A DNA stretch of 64,000 bases, taken from positions 1 through 64,000 of the forward strand of contig JAEINK010000016.1 of NCBI GenBank assembly GCA_016342585.1. The letters run 5' to 3'. This DNA comes from Spirochaetales bacterium. GTDB lineage: Bacteria; Spirochaetota; Spirochaetia; UBA9216. The notes beneath the pieces are model-generated. The model did no database searches and was not told the DNA's origin. It worked only from the letters and a program-made list of their open reading frames with translations. Both the position numbers and the translations under genes were made by a program. Each line of letters starts with the position of its first letter. Within the stretch, counting starts at the first letter, position 1. Below are positions 8,892 to 17,611 of this stretch, one piece after another.

Positions 8892-10748
8892 TTGTCTACA
8901 CGTTTTAAACTAATCCTTCTTGTTGTGTTCACAAGCCTCGCAGGTGCATCCTCGATTTTAATCAATGAATTCATGATGCGTCCTGTCAGTAAAATCGGAG
9001 AAGAGGCCTCCATTCTGGACGATTTACACAGTCGGCTTATCGGGTACAATGCTCAGGCAAACCGCCTTGAAAGTGCCTCCTTCAACGATCAGATGGGAAG
9101 GATTGAAACTCAAAAAGAGCTCCTGGATGAATCTTTCAGAAGGGTAGGAGAGATGGAGCTCCTTCCCTCTATAAACGATTCGATCAAAACATCGATAGAA
9201 ACAATCTATGAATTTAATACGAGTATTGAATCAATCCATACCTCTATCCTCAAAAGAGCAGAAAGTGTTGTAGACAGCGCCGAAAAAATTGTGGGAACCG
9301 ACCGCCCCTTCACAATACTCCAGCTTGTCTGGTCCGAAGAGATCCCCGACAAGGCGATAAAAGCTGAGGTCAAACAAAATATACTCCTCCTTGATTCCAG
9401 CACCCATGTCCTGAATACCACAATCGCATCAACAATTACAAATCTGGAAACCCAGGCCCGAATGATAAAAGGGGAGATTGATCATTATGAAAAAAAAGCT
9501 GAAAAAATTATTCTCATACTTATTCTCATTGTAATTATCATACCCCTGGGAGTCGCCATCCTGATTGCCAACATGCTTGCCGATAGAATAAAAAAGATAG
9601 ATGTAGGGATAAGCCGAATGAAAGCAGGCGATCTGGCTGACCGCATTGAGATGAAAAGTAATGATGAGATGGGGCGTTTAAGTAACAATGTGAATGATTT
9701 CACAGATGCCCTGGGAGAATCCATACTTAAGATTAAGGAGTCTTCCAGAAATAATATGGAGATCAAGACTGATCTGCTTTCAAGTGTAGAGAGAGTCTCC
9801 CAGGCGACCAATACGGCAGGAGAATCCGCCCAGGCCATAACAAGCAATATGGACCGATTGGAAGAAACGGTGCAAACCACATCAAATGCCTTTCAAATCG
9901 TGGAGGAGAGGCTGGATAGACTTGGTGGCCTGATTGAACAGGAAGTAACCATGATAGAAGAGACCAGCGCTTCTGTCACCCAGATGATAAACTCAATTAC
10001 CGCTGTAACCGATATAACCTTCGAGAAAACCAAAGCGATGACGGAACTTGTCTCCCTGGCTTCTGAGGGTGGGAATAAACTGGACCAGACAAACAAAATT
10101 ATAACCAAAATACATGATAGCATTGAAGAGATCCGGGCGACGGCAGGCCTCATTGCCCAGATTGCCTCGCGTACAAATCTTCTGGCCATGAATGCCGCTA
10201 TAGAGGCGGCCCATGCAGGAGACTCGGGAAAGGGTTTTGCCGTCGTAGCCGATGAGATTCGTAAACTGGCAGAGGCAACCTCCCAGAATTCCAAACGGAT
10301 TGACGGTGTAATGGGGGAAATTGTCGGAAATATTGAGGAAGCCGCAGAGTCTGGAAAAACTACCGGTAGTGTTTTTCTGAAAGTTGACAGTGAAGTGGTA
10401 GAAGCCAAAGCTTCATTCAGCGATATCGCCAACAATATGGAGGAACTCAAAACCGGGGGCGGCCAGATCCTCGATGCCATGACCAGGCTCAACGAGTTTT
10501 CCAACCAGGTTAAGGAAGATGGGGAGACCATGAGCGAAGCCTCTGCGGCTAACCGGAAGGCCATGGAGAATGTCAACCGGATTTCCAGGGAAGCCGCCTC
10601 ACGGGTTGAGCATATATCCGAAGTCCTTGAAACCATGCAAAATGAAATGAAAACCGTCTCCCTGGTAACCAAAAAGGCCGAAGATATCTCTATCAGTCTG
10701 GAAAACGAAGTCAAAGTCTACCAGACGGGGAAACATGTGGAAGCATAA
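8892..10748 (+). CDS. Methyl-accepting chemotaxis protein
   Basis: This 618-residue inner-membrane chemoreceptor has a first transmembrane helix at residues about 5-24, a periplasmic helical sensor of roughly 180 residues (four-helix-bundle-like, no Cache motif seen), a second membrane helix near 208-230, a HAMP region, and a long coiled coil. The conserved signalling tip lies around residues 415-460 and contains the [12 protein letters not shown] and [15 protein letters not shown] blocks. The gene begins with TTG, the only start that preserves the N-terminal membrane helix. A sigma-28-type promoter directly upstream puts it under flagellar control. The ligand is unknown. Confidence 0.95.
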   Translation: MSTRFKLILLVVFTSLAGASSILINEFMMRPVSKIGEEASILDDLHSRLIGYNAQANRLESASFNDQMGRIETQKELLDESFRRVGEMELLPSINDSIKTSIETIYEFNTSIESIHTSILKRAESVVDSAEKIVGTDRPFTILQLVWSEEIPDKAIKAEVKQNILLLDSSTHVLNTTIASTITNLETQARMIKGEIDHYEKKAEKIILILILIVIIIPLGVAILIANMLADRIKKIDVGISRMKAGDLADRIEMKSNDEMGRLSNNVNDFTDALGESILKIKESSRNNMEIKTDLLSSVERVSQATNTAGESAQAITSNMDRLEETVQTTSNAFQIVEERLDRLGGLIEQEVTMIEETSASVTQMINSITAVTDITFEKTKAMTELVSLASEGGNKLDQTNKIITKIHDSIEEIRATAGLIAQIASRTNLLAMNAAIEAAHAGDSGKGFAVVADEIRKLAEATSQNSKRIDGVMGEIVGNIEEAAESGKTTGSVFLKVDSEVVEAKASFSDIANNMEELKTGGGQILDAMTRLNEFSNQVKEDGETMSEASAANRKAMENVNRISREAASRVEHISEVLETMQNEMKTVSLVTKKAEDISISLENEVKVYQTGKHVEA

Positions 10749-11047
10749 CCGGCCTCCCCGGATTGTAATACTCGCCCCTCCTTATCATTCTTCTACCATT
10801 CCCTGCCATCCTCCCACCCCATATTATCAAGCAGGGCGGAAATTATATTGGACGGGCATGATAAAAATATTGTAAAATTATTTACTTATAGCGGCCTTAG
10901 AGCATAAACATAAAATCTACCCAGAATCCGACCAGTGACGCTCAACTTTGAAGTGAAATGAACAGAGCAAAACAGCCTGTATTGAGATTCCAAAAGGACA
11001 ACCCCAGTTGTCATTGACGAAAAACTTATGGAGAGAATAGACCGACA
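10749..11047. other. Intergenic region with one small hairpin
   Basis: A 299-base stretch without a supported gene. The only structure I see is a perfect 6-bp hairpin (GACAAC, CCCA loop, GTTGTC) at 10997-11012, about 35 bases before the next start. It may lie in the leader of the glycosylase-like gene. No convincing promoter pair or terminator was found. Confidence 0.4.
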
Positions 11048-11863
11048 ATGTGTATACCTGAATACCTTGAGAGAAATATAGAGAGAATATTGACAAAGGA
11101 AGAGCAGAACCTTCCGGCCTGGGTCTCTACTTACGATGGCGCACTCTACGCTGACTTCGAGGTAATGAAGCGATTGAAGAATCATTTTCCAAAAAAAGTA
11201 ATCTCCCGGCAGGCCCTTATCAATTTATATAGATCGGATGACAAATACCTGGCTTTTGTTGCCAGTATGGTGTGGGGATTTATAAATGGAAGCAGACCTC
11301 TTCCTGGACACAAGGGTGATAAAAGAACAACCAACCTCTATCGAATGCTTTCTCACCCCGCAGAAGAAGTGGAAAAAGCGATGAGGGTGGTGGTCCCCTA
11401 CTTCCAAAAGGGAGATTTTATGACACCCTATACACTCCTGGATAATGACGGCCCTTTCAAAATACAAGGAGTCGGCCCGGCCTATTTTACCAAGATGTTC
11501 TTCTTTGCCGGTCAAGCCGCATCGGATAAGGCCGTTCCTATAAAACCACTCATCTTCGACAACTGGACAACCAATGCCTTTTTCGCCCTCTATGGCCAGT
11601 CTAATCCCGACGGGCTTAAGGAGTGGTTTACATTTTCGAAAAATAAATCAAGCTCCCTTCCCTTCTCTACTAATCCCAAAAAAGGAAAGGAGCTCTATCA
11701 GCTCTATGTCACAAGTATGAACTGCTGGGCTGAATCACTTGGAATCCGGGCAGATAAACTTGAAGAGTTTGTATTCGGTTATTCCAAAAAGCCTGTCAGG
11801 GAAAATAACCCCAGGTTGAAGCTTGAAAAGATAACACAAGACAACCTCTCGCTGATTCAATAG
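11048..11863 (+). CDS. Putative HhH-GPD-type DNA glycosylase (OGG fold)
   Basis: A 271-residue cytoplasmic protein without an obvious close family. A helix-hairpin-helix-like GVGPAYFTK segment lies near residues 143-151. It is followed about 25 residues later by KPLIFDNWT, which resembles the spacing of the catalytic HhH-GPD loop and Asp in 8-oxoguanine glycosylases. The family Lys expected just after the GVG turn is displaced by about four residues, so catalysis is uncertain. The fold call is an inference from this local pattern; a divergent role is possible. It stands 35 bases before the MATE pump gene on the same strand and may be cotranscribed with it. Confidence 0.5.
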   Translation: MCIPEYLERNIERILTKEEQNLPAWVSTYDGALYADFEVMKRLKNHFPKKVISRQALINLYRSDDKYLAFVASMVWGFINGSRPLPGHKGDKRTTNLYRMLSHPAEEVEKAMRVVVPYFQKGDFMTPYTLLDNDGPFKIQGVGPAYFTKMFFFAGQAASDKAVPIKPLIFDNWTTNAFFALYGQSNPDGLKEWFTFSKNKSSSLPFSTNPKKGKELYQLYVTSMNCWAESLGIRADKLEEFVFGYSKKPVRENNPRLKLEKITQDNLSLIQ

Positions 11864-11898
11864 TAAGGTCACATTAAGTTCGCATATAGGAGCATCCA

Positions 11899-13254
11899 AT
11901 GACTAACGACAGGGAATTAATACTGAAGGAAGCCCCGGTTAATAAAGCTATAACCAGCCTGGCAGTACCTGCCATCATAGGGATGATGGTAAATGCCGTG
12001 TATAATATCGTAGACACACTTTTTGTAGGGATGCTCCACGACACGACGGCCCTCGGGGCCACCACGGTTCTCTTTCCCATTTTTATGTTGATTTCAGCGG
12101 TAGGGATGACCTTCGGGATGGGAACGGCCACGGTCATTTCCAGAAAGCTGGGAAAACAGGACAAGGAGGCAGCCTCCCACGCGGTATCGACGGCCTTCTT
12201 TACAACTCTGGGAATCGCTATCATTTTTACAATTCTGGGGACTATATTTGTCACTCCCCTGCTTCGTCTCTTCGGTGCCACGGAAACAATCCTTGATCAG
12301 GCAGAAATTTATGGATCCATAATCATCGCTTTCTCTGTTTTCCAGATGCTGAATATGAACATGAATAATGCCCTCCGTGCAGAGGGAGCCGCCAAAATGA
12401 GCGCCGCGGCCATTGCTCTGGGCGCCGTACTGAATATAATTCTGGATCCTGTTTTCATGTTTGTCCTGGATATGGGGCTTGCCGGTGCGGCAGTCGCTAC
12501 CGTAACCGGCCAGGGAATATCCACCATATTTCTACTAAGTTACTATCTTCGCAAAAAAAGCATGGTACGCTTAAGTCTCCGCCGGTTTCAGCCTTCTGTA
12601 TCCATATATAAACAAATTATGGCCATCGGCATCCCGACCTTCCTGCGGCAGGCCCTCTCCAGCTTTGCCATGGCCATGCTGACGAATGCGGCCGCACCCT
12701 TTGGTGACAGTGCCATAGCAGCAATCGGGATTACCCTGCGGGTGTCCATGATGCCCATGATGGTTCTTTTTGGATTCAGCCAGGGATTCCAGCCTATGGC
12801 AGGTTACGCCTATGGGGCAAAGAATTATGCCAGAGTTCGTGAATCTGTAAAATTCTCCATCGGCTGGACTACCAAATTCGCCACGGCAGTAGGCGTACTC
12901 CTTTTTATATTCGCAGGCCTTATTATGTCGGCCTTTACCCGGGATCCGGAGGTTCTGGAAAGGGGGACCCTGGCCCTGCGGTTGAGTGTTATCATCATGC
13001 CGACCCTGGGAATTCAACTCATCTACGCCTTCCTCTATCAAGCCCTGGGAAGAGGAAAACCCTCACTCCTCCTGGCTGTTGCCAGGCAGGGGATCTTTTT
13101 CCTGCCGCTGGTCCTGATCATGCCGGGACTTTTAGGACTGACTGGCGTTTACATCGCACAACCCATTGCCGACGCCCTGACGGTGGGAGTTTCTATCATC
13201 CTTGCCGTAAAGATTAATCGGGAACTGAAAATCAAAGAGACAGAAGCCAGGTAA
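11899..13254 (+). CDS. MATE-family multidrug/Na+ antiporter
   Basis: The 451-residue protein has twelve predicted membrane helices in two related halves, beginning with the family's NKAITSLAVPAIIGMMVNAVYNIVDTLFVG-like first helix (start of a longer conserved block). It would export organic cations or drugs using Na+ or H+ exchange in the inner membrane. The ATG follows TAGGAG at about 8 bases. Pfam-type MatE repeats are visible as the paired FPIFMLISAVGMTFGMG and FGFSQGFQPMAGYAYGA regions. The substrate cannot be predicted. The downstream genes are convergent, so it ends this unit. Confidence 0.92.
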   Translation: MTNDRELILKEAPVNKAITSLAVPAIIGMMVNAVYNIVDTLFVGMLHDTTALGATTVLFPIFMLISAVGMTFGMGTATVISRKLGKQDKEAASHAVSTAFFTTLGIAIIFTILGTIFVTPLLRLFGATETILDQAEIYGSIIIAFSVFQMLNMNMNNALRAEGAAKMSAAAIALGAVLNIILDPVFMFVLDMGLAGAAVATVTGQGISTIFLLSYYLRKKSMVRLSLRRFQPSVSIYKQIMAIGIPTFLRQALSSFAMAMLTNAAAPFGDSAIAAIGITLRVSMMPMMVLFGFSQGFQPMAGYAYGAKNYARVRESVKFSIGWTTKFATAVGVLLFIFAGLIMSAFTRDPEVLERGTLALRLSVIIMPTLGIQLIYAFLYQALGRGKPSLLLAVARQGIFFLPLVLIMPGLLGLTGVYIAQPIADALTVGVSIILAVKINRELKIKETEAR

Positions 13255-13294
13255 TTATTAAGGTTGATAAAAACGCTCCCCGCATATGAAACGG

Positions 13295-13828
13295 TTATTT
13301 TTTTCGTCTGTACCGGGACATAACCATTTCATTCAGCAATACTGTGGTCTGAACATGTTCAAAGAGGAGAGGCTCAGGTAATTCACCAAACAGAGGAACT
13401 CCCCCACCAAGCAGTATCGGCAGCCTGTTGATGATCAATTCATCAATCAAATCTTCTGATAGAAACTGCCGGATGGTAGTCCCCCCGTCAATATACAGGT
13501 TTTTATAGCCCCGGAAGTTCAGTGCTCTCAAAATTCCTGCGACTGCACCGTTAATAATTTCCACCTCTCCCTCAAATCCCGCAGGTAGATGTTCAAGGGT
13601 ACTGCTGAGTACAAAGGTTTTCTTGGGATAGGGCCATCCGACCCCGAAACCCAACACGGTTTGAAAGGTTTTTCTTCCCATAACAATGGCATCTATCCCC
13701 TCCAGAAACTTCTCCCACCCCAGATCATCATTATCAGGGTTGGGAACGGCTTCAAGCCACTCCAGACCGCCATTTCTATCGGCTATAAAACCATCGAGAC
13801 TTGTACCTATATATACTATATTCCCCAT
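13295..13828 (-). CDS. DHFR-like (RibD C-terminal family) reductase
   Basis: The 177-residue protein belongs to the dihydrofolate-reductase-like RibD_C group (YwjB/YyaP type). Supporting motifs are the NIVYIGTSLDGFIAD start, the GRKTFQTVL segment, the YPKKTFVLSS strand and the LYIDGGTTIRQFL nucleotide-binding loop. It should be a cytoplasmic NAD(P)H-dependent reductase; whether it acts on folate or another pteridine or pyrimidine is unclear. It is divergent from a tetR gene across a region full of inverted repeats, so the TetR protein may control it. GGAAGG precedes the ATG at good distance. Confidence 0.88.
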   Translation of the reverse strand: MGNIVYIGTSLDGFIADRNGGLEWLEAVPNPDNDDLGWEKFLEGIDAIVMGRKTFQTVLGFGVGWPYPKKTFVLSSTLEHLPAGFEGEVEIINGAVAGILRALNFRGYKNLYIDGGTTIRQFLSEDLIDELIINRLPILLGGGVPLFGELPEPLLFEHVQTTVLLNEMVMSRYRRKK

Positions 13829-13838
13829 ATATCCTTCC

Positions 13839-13863
13839 TTTGGGGCTTTCTTAGTGCCCCAAA
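13839..13863. repeat. Inverted repeat upstream of the DHFR-like gene
   Basis: Eight-base arms TTTGGGGC (13839-13846) and GCCCCAAA (13856-13863) form a perfect hairpin. It lies just before the Shine-Dalgarno of the minus-strand reductase and could affect translation or bind a regulator. Confidence 0.6.
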
Positions 13864-13956
13864 GCCTGTTGATAGGCGGATAAACACACCATATATAGGG
13901 TCACACAAGGAATAATAACCACCAAATATGGAAAAACAACAAGCTTCGGGGCACTA
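13852..13956. repeat. 17-bp inverted repeats flanking the tetR promoter
   Basis: Arms at 13852-13868 (TAGTGCCCCAAAGCCTG) and 13940-13956 match as inverted copies at 15 of 17 positions. They share the core TAGTGCCCC and flank the candidate tetR promoter. They could be paired regulator sites or the ends of a small element; nothing between the arms looks like a gene. Confidence 0.55.
13869..13897 (+). promoter_or_regulatory. Candidate promoter for tetR
   Basis: TTGATA (13869-13874) and TATATA (13892-13897) are separated by 17 bases. The start site would lie near 13904, giving a leader of about 115 bases that holds the 13940-13956 repeat arm and the palindrome at 13986. Confidence 0.5.
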
Positions 13957-13985
13957 CCCTTGTTTTTTGCCCCCTTTCCTTTTAA

Positions 13986-13998
13986 TCTACATTGTAGA
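13986..13998. promoter_or_regulatory. Candidate TetR operator (13-bp palindrome)
   Basis: A perfect palindrome, TCTACA-T-TGTAGA, lies 22 bases before the tetR start codon. Perfect short palindromes next to a tetR gene are usually its own operator. Binding is inferred from position and symmetry only. Confidence 0.5.
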
Positions 13999-14020
13999 AT
14001 TAACTATAACAGGGGGGATT

Positions 14021-14575
14021 ATGGAGGTCAAGAAGAAGAAAAGAGGAAGGCCGGGGAACAGTGAAGGGAAACTCGAGAAATCCGGTATTATTCAAAGGGC
14101 CAGGTCCATGATCCTCTCGGATCAAAAAGTCCCCAGTATCAGGAAACTGGCTTTCGAGTTGGGTGTGGACCCCATGGCGATATACCACTATTTCCCGAAT
14201 AAAAATTTTTTATTAGAAGCAATAACCATCGATTTAATAGATGAAATCAGTATGTCAAACCCGGCATTCCCATGGCGAAAAAATCTCATGACTCTATGCC
14301 TCAGCTACCTGAAACTTCTCATTACCTATCCGGGACTCCTCCAGATTATCCTGTCCATACCTTCCAAAGGGCCGGTGGCGATTTTTCAGGAGAGATTTGA
14401 AACGGCAATTGAGGAACTCAATCTCTCGGAAAGTAAAAAGGGGACCATCCTGGACTTAATAGCCGACTACCTTCATGGATTTGCACTCGCTGTCGATTGC
14501 CATAAGAATGAAGGTGTACTGATCCCTATGATGGCCAAGGAGCCGCTGAATTTTATATTCGATGGGATGGTGTAA
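14021..14575 (+). CDS. TetR-family transcriptional regulator
   Basis: I start this 184-residue protein at the ATG at 14021, preceded by AGGGGGG, rather than at the upstream in-frame ATG, which would add an unrelated Pro/Phe-rich leader. The N-terminus is basic (KKKKRGRPG), followed by a TetR helix-turn-helix around residues 30-60 (SIRKLAFELGVDPMAIYHYF). The C-terminal ligand-binding helices are generic. It probably represses itself and the divergent DHFR-like reductase through the palindrome at 13986 and the flanking repeats. The effector is unknown. Confidence 0.9.
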   Translation: MEVKKKKRGRPGNSEGKLEKSGIIQRARSMILSDQKVPSIRKLAFELGVDPMAIYHYFPNKNFLLEAITIDLIDEISMSNPAFPWRKNLMTLCLSYLKLLITYPGLLQIILSIPSKGPVAIFQERFETAIEELNLSESKKGTILDLIADYLHGFALAVDCHKNEGVLIPMMAKEPLNFIFDGMV

Positions 14576-14622
14576 TCCCCTATCAGACTTTTATCAAACC
14601 CGGGAATAGATAAGGAGGGATT

Positions 14623-15345
14623 TCATTCTTCACTGACTTCCTTTCGGGAGTGCCCTTCGTGAATCTGTTCTTCCAAACGTTTCTTCATCTTCGGGTTATT
14701 CTTCATAAAACCGGTGATTGCACGGGAGAGAGTATTTTTTTTATTATCCCGCAAGGTGAAAAAACCATTAATCGAAACAATCATCGCCCCAGCTGTATCG
14801 ACAATCAGATCACCCATGGTATCGATCAAGCCCGATTTCTGCATATTCGTATCAAAGAGAAGATCCATGGAAAATTCAAAAACCTCCCAGAGGACGCCAC
14901 AGGTCACGGCAAAACAGAGGGCAAAAAAAGCCACAAAAAAGGGAGACATGACCATCCCGACACCCGAAGCCTCATTTAAAATATAAACCAGCAAAAATCC
15001 GATAGTCCCGAGAAGAGCTCCCGACCAGCTGTGGAGAACAAGATCCCACCACCAGAAACGTTCATAGTAATCAAATATCTCACCCAGAAATTGAGCCCCG
15101 AATATGAAAACAAGGAGGACGATCTGGAATGAAGCGGGAAGACTTACCTTGATACTCTTCTCAAGAATTGAAGGGATGAATGTTAATCCAAAGGAGGCGA
15201 CCGCTACCGGAACAAGCGCCCACTCTCCTTTTACCAGACTTATAACAAAGGAAAGGATAAAAAGAAAACGTAAACCCATGGCAAAAGCCACATCCCCTTT
15301 TCGAATATAATCTTTTCCCCATAAACGATTTCTTTTCATCGTCAT
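14623..15345 (-). CDS. Multi-pass membrane protein, DUF2238/YjdF-membrane-like
   Basis: About 240 residues with six or seven hydrophobic helices and a basic, Lys-rich C-terminus. The WWWDLVLHSWSGALLG segment and the later GDLIVDTAGAM segment, with conserved Asp and His between helices, resemble the DUF2238 inner-membrane family of unknown function. I chose the ATG at 15345 (MTMKRNRLW); the frame stays open further upstream, but those starts lack a ribosome binding site. It converges with tetR and lies downstream of the threonine aldolase gene on the same strand. No substrate can be inferred. Confidence 0.6.
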   Translation of the reverse strand: MTMKRNRLWGKDYIRKGDVAFAMGLRFLFILSFVISLVKGEWALVPVAVASFGLTFIPSILEKSIKVSLPASFQIVLLVFIFGAQFLGEIFDYYERFWWWDLVLHSWSGALLGTIGFLLVYILNEASGVGMVMSPFFVAFFALCFAVTCGVLWEVFEFSMDLLFDTNMQKSGLIDTMGDLIVDTAGAMIVSINGFFTLRDNKKNTLSRAITGFMKNNPKMKKRLEEQIHEGHSRKEVSEE

Positions 15346-15491
15346 ATTTGCGTCCCCATATATGTGCTGCCGTATACCGGTCCTGGTCATTGAAAATTTC
15401 AGTTCCCGCTTAATCCGTATCACCCTTATCTACGGGACAAACCGAGCTCTCATATCAACAGATGCTCGCAGTCCCGCAACTATGGGAAGTT

Positions 15492-16523
15492 TTAGCCGAG
15501 CCTCTTAAGCTCATCCACAAAGGCATTCACATGCTCATCCATGGTAGCCCATGAGCAGATCAATCTTACAACCCACCTCTCGGCGTCATATTTACACCAA
15601 CGGTAGAAGTCAAATTTGCGCTCCAATGCCTGGATCACAGATTCCGGGAAAACGGGAAAGATCTGGTTAGTCGACGAAGAGAACTGAACATCATAACCGA
15701 GCTGGACGATCCTGTCCTGTAGCTTCCCGGCCATTCGATTGGCATGAAAGCCTAACTTCACATAAAGATCCTCTTTAAAAAGGGATAAAAACTGAATGGC
15801 CGTGACCCTGCCCTTTGCCATCATAGCCCCTTTCTGCTTAAGCATATACCGGAAATCTTTTTTCAGCGAATCGGTACAGATAACCAGGGCTTCCCCCAAT
15901 AGGGCTCCATTTTTTGTACCGCCAATATAAAAGGCATCACTTAACCGCTTTAAATCCGGCAGTGAAATATCATTTGCCTCTGATGCCAGGGCGGAACCAA
16001 GCCGGGCACCGTCAACATAGAGAAAGAGATCTTCTTCATCACACAGCCCTCTCAGGGCAGTCATCTCCCCCTTCGAATAGAGAGTTCCATTCTCGGTCGG
16101 TTGTGAAATATAGACCAATTTCGGCTTCACCATATGTTCAAAATGGTGTTCCTCAAGAACGGCAGTTACCTGTGCAGGTCTGATTTTGCCATCGGGGGAG
16201 TCAACAGGCAGGACCTTATGACCGGTGGCCTCGATGGCCCCGGTCTCATGAACATAGATGTGACCGGCCAAAGTCGAGATGACAGCCTCATGGGGCCGCA
16301 GGAAGGAGGAGAGAGCGACAAGGTTCGCCATGGTCCCCCCGGCCACAAAGTGAATATCAATATCTGGAGCCGCGCAGGCCTCTCTGATTAGTGAGGCGGC
16401 CTCAATACTGAACCGATCCTCACCATACCCCTCCGCCTGAATTAAGTTGGTTTCGGTCAGGGCTTTCAGGATCTCCGGGTGCGCCCCTTCAGAATAATCA
16501 TTTTTAAAACTATACATATTCAA
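15492..16523 (-). CDS. ltaE: Low-specificity L-threonine aldolase
   Basis: This 343-residue PLP enzyme cleaves L-threonine or L-allo-threonine to glycine and acetaldehyde. It starts with the SFKNDYSEGAHPEIL block. It keeps the FVAGGTMANLVAL cofactor region, the LYVDGARLGSAL aspartate motif, and the Schiff-base Lys in FYIGGTKNG. The length is typical. Its ATG is about 110 bases from the divergent DA1-like gene. No regulatory element is evident. The enzyme is cytoplasmic. Confidence 0.95.
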   Translation of the reverse strand: MNMYSFKNDYSEGAHPEILKALTETNLIQAEGYGEDRFSIEAASLIREACAAPDIDIHFVAGGTMANLVALSSFLRPHEAVISTLAGHIYVHETGAIEATGHKVLPVDSPDGKIRPAQVTAVLEEHHFEHMVKPKLVYISQPTENGTLYSKGEMTALRGLCDEEDLFLYVDGARLGSALASEANDISLPDLKRLSDAFYIGGTKNGALLGEALVICTDSLKKDFRYMLKQKGAMMAKGRVTAIQFLSLFKEDLYVKLGFHANRMAGKLQDRIVQLGYDVQFSSSTNQIFPVFPESVIQALERKFDFYRWCKYDAERWVVRLICSWATMDEHVNAFVDELKRLG

Positions 16524-16635
16524 CCTCTCATCCTCATAGAATAACAGATCCAGAGTATATTAAAACTCTTTTGGGAACCAGAGGGCAGAAGATATTTTTC
16601 CTGTTCCGAATCCTGCAGGAGTGATAAGATAGGTT

Positions 16636-17373
16636 ATGCAGCTAACCTGTGCCCACTGCGGGAAGCCGATTAATGGTAAATATCTTATGGATCACTGGGG
16701 GAATTCCTATTGCGCCAACCATTTGAAAATGGCCCTCCGGTGTGATTACTGCGGCAGGTTTATGAGTAAGAAACTAACCGGCGGGGGGAAAAGTTACCCG
16801 GATGGCCGTAGAATATGCGGTCTTTGCCTTCCTGCGGCCGTTACCGATTTATCCGAAGGGAAAAAGCTGTTGGAGAGTATAAAGGAAAAACTTGAAAATA
16901 AGGGGATCACCATCCACCCTTTCAAACCGGATTTTTATCTCATCAGCAGATCGAAACTCAAAGAGCTGGATCCCGGCAGTACCGGCGGGAACAGTGAAAA
17001 ACAGGGGTTTGCCGCTTTCCGGCGGCGGATGGTCAATGGTCAAATCACAGATTTCAGAATGGAGATTTTCATCCTCGATGGTCTACCGGAATCAAGTTTT
17101 ATCACCGCCTGTGCCCATGAATTAATGCATATATGGTTTTACAGCAGAAACATTACCGATTGCTCACCATCCCTCATTGAAGGGAGCTGCCAGATGGCCG
17201 CCTACCTGGTACTGTCGGAGTTGAAGACAGGCGAGGCGGAGTACAGGATAAAGGAGCTCTTCGCCGACCGGAGCAAGGTCTATGGCGGGGGCTTTAAGAA
17301 GGCCCATGCCCTGGTGAGCCGCCGGGGGGTCTACGGCTGGTTAAAGCATATCGAAACCACGAAACGGTTTTAG
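16636..17373 (+). CDS. DA1-like LIM-domain zinc metallopeptidase
   Basis: A 245-residue protein combining a LIM-like zinc domain and a zincin. In residues 5-64 the ligands run C5-x2-C8, C26-x2-H29, C36-x2-C39 and C61-x2-C64, close to LIM spacing. Residues 161-165 read HELMH, a classic HExxH site, and E182 in LIEGSCQ follows 17 residues later, matching the EEGICQ segment of the DA1/DAR peptidases of plants. No signal peptide is present, so it acts in the cytoplasm. DA1 proteins in plants are ubiquitin-regulated peptidases; what a bacterial member cuts is unknown. It is a single gene divergent from ltaE and is followed by a GC-rich island. Confidence 0.75.
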   Translation: MQLTCAHCGKPINGKYLMDHWGNSYCANHLKMALRCDYCGRFMSKKLTGGGKSYPDGRRICGLCLPAAVTDLSEGKKLLESIKEKLENKGITIHPFKPDFYLISRSKLKELDPGSTGGNSEKQGFAAFRRRMVNGQITDFRMEIFILDGLPESSFITACAHELMHIWFYSRNITDCSPSLIEGSCQMAAYLVLSELKTGEAEYRIKELFADRSKVYGGGFKKAHALVSRRGVYGWLKHIETTKRF

Positions 17374-17384
17374 CCACTGATCAC

Positions 17385-17545
17385 GTGAGGGATGGGAGGG
17401 GCGGGCGGCACCGCCGGCCGGACCCCGCAGCCTTGAGGACGGCCGGGCCGGCCTTAAGGCGAGGAGGCCGAAGCGTAAGCGGAGCCCCGGAGAGCCCGAC
17501 CTGTAAGTTCGGAGGATCCCGCCAGGGTCCACCGGACTTACAGGA
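17385..17545. repeat. GC-rich intergenic element, probable dispersed repeat
   Basis: About 160 bases that are far richer in G and C than any neighbouring sequence, dense in GGCC/GCCGG palindromes, including GCCTTAAGGC at 17451-17460. It ends in a long hairpin. The short frames within it have strongly skewed composition (Leu/Arg/Pro/Gly) and look like by-products. Such islands often prove to be interspersed repeats or structured RNA. Copy number cannot be judged from this window. Confidence 0.5.
17500..17544. repeat. 45-base hairpin closing the GC-rich element
   Basis: Arms CCTGTAAGTTCGG (17500-17512) and CCGGACTTACAGG (17532-17544) pair at 12 of 13 positions, the exception being a G-T pair in one orientation. 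An inner GGATCC / GGGTCC stem continues the helix. No T-run follows on either strand, so it is not a standard terminator. Confidence 0.7.
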
Positions 17546-17611
17546 CACGGCCAAAAGCTGATTGTAGAAATAATATTTGCATCCCCGGAACCACTCCTTT
17601 ATATTTAGATC

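Noticed and set aside
9893-10714. 273-codon minus-strand frame
   Set aside because: Antisense to the chemoreceptor signalling domain; Ser/Ile/Thr-rich translation with no known pattern.
17341-17532. 63-codon minus-strand frame in the GC-rich island
   Set aside because: Composition is Leu/Arg/Pro/Gly-rich as forced by GC content; no start signal and it runs into the DA1-like gene.
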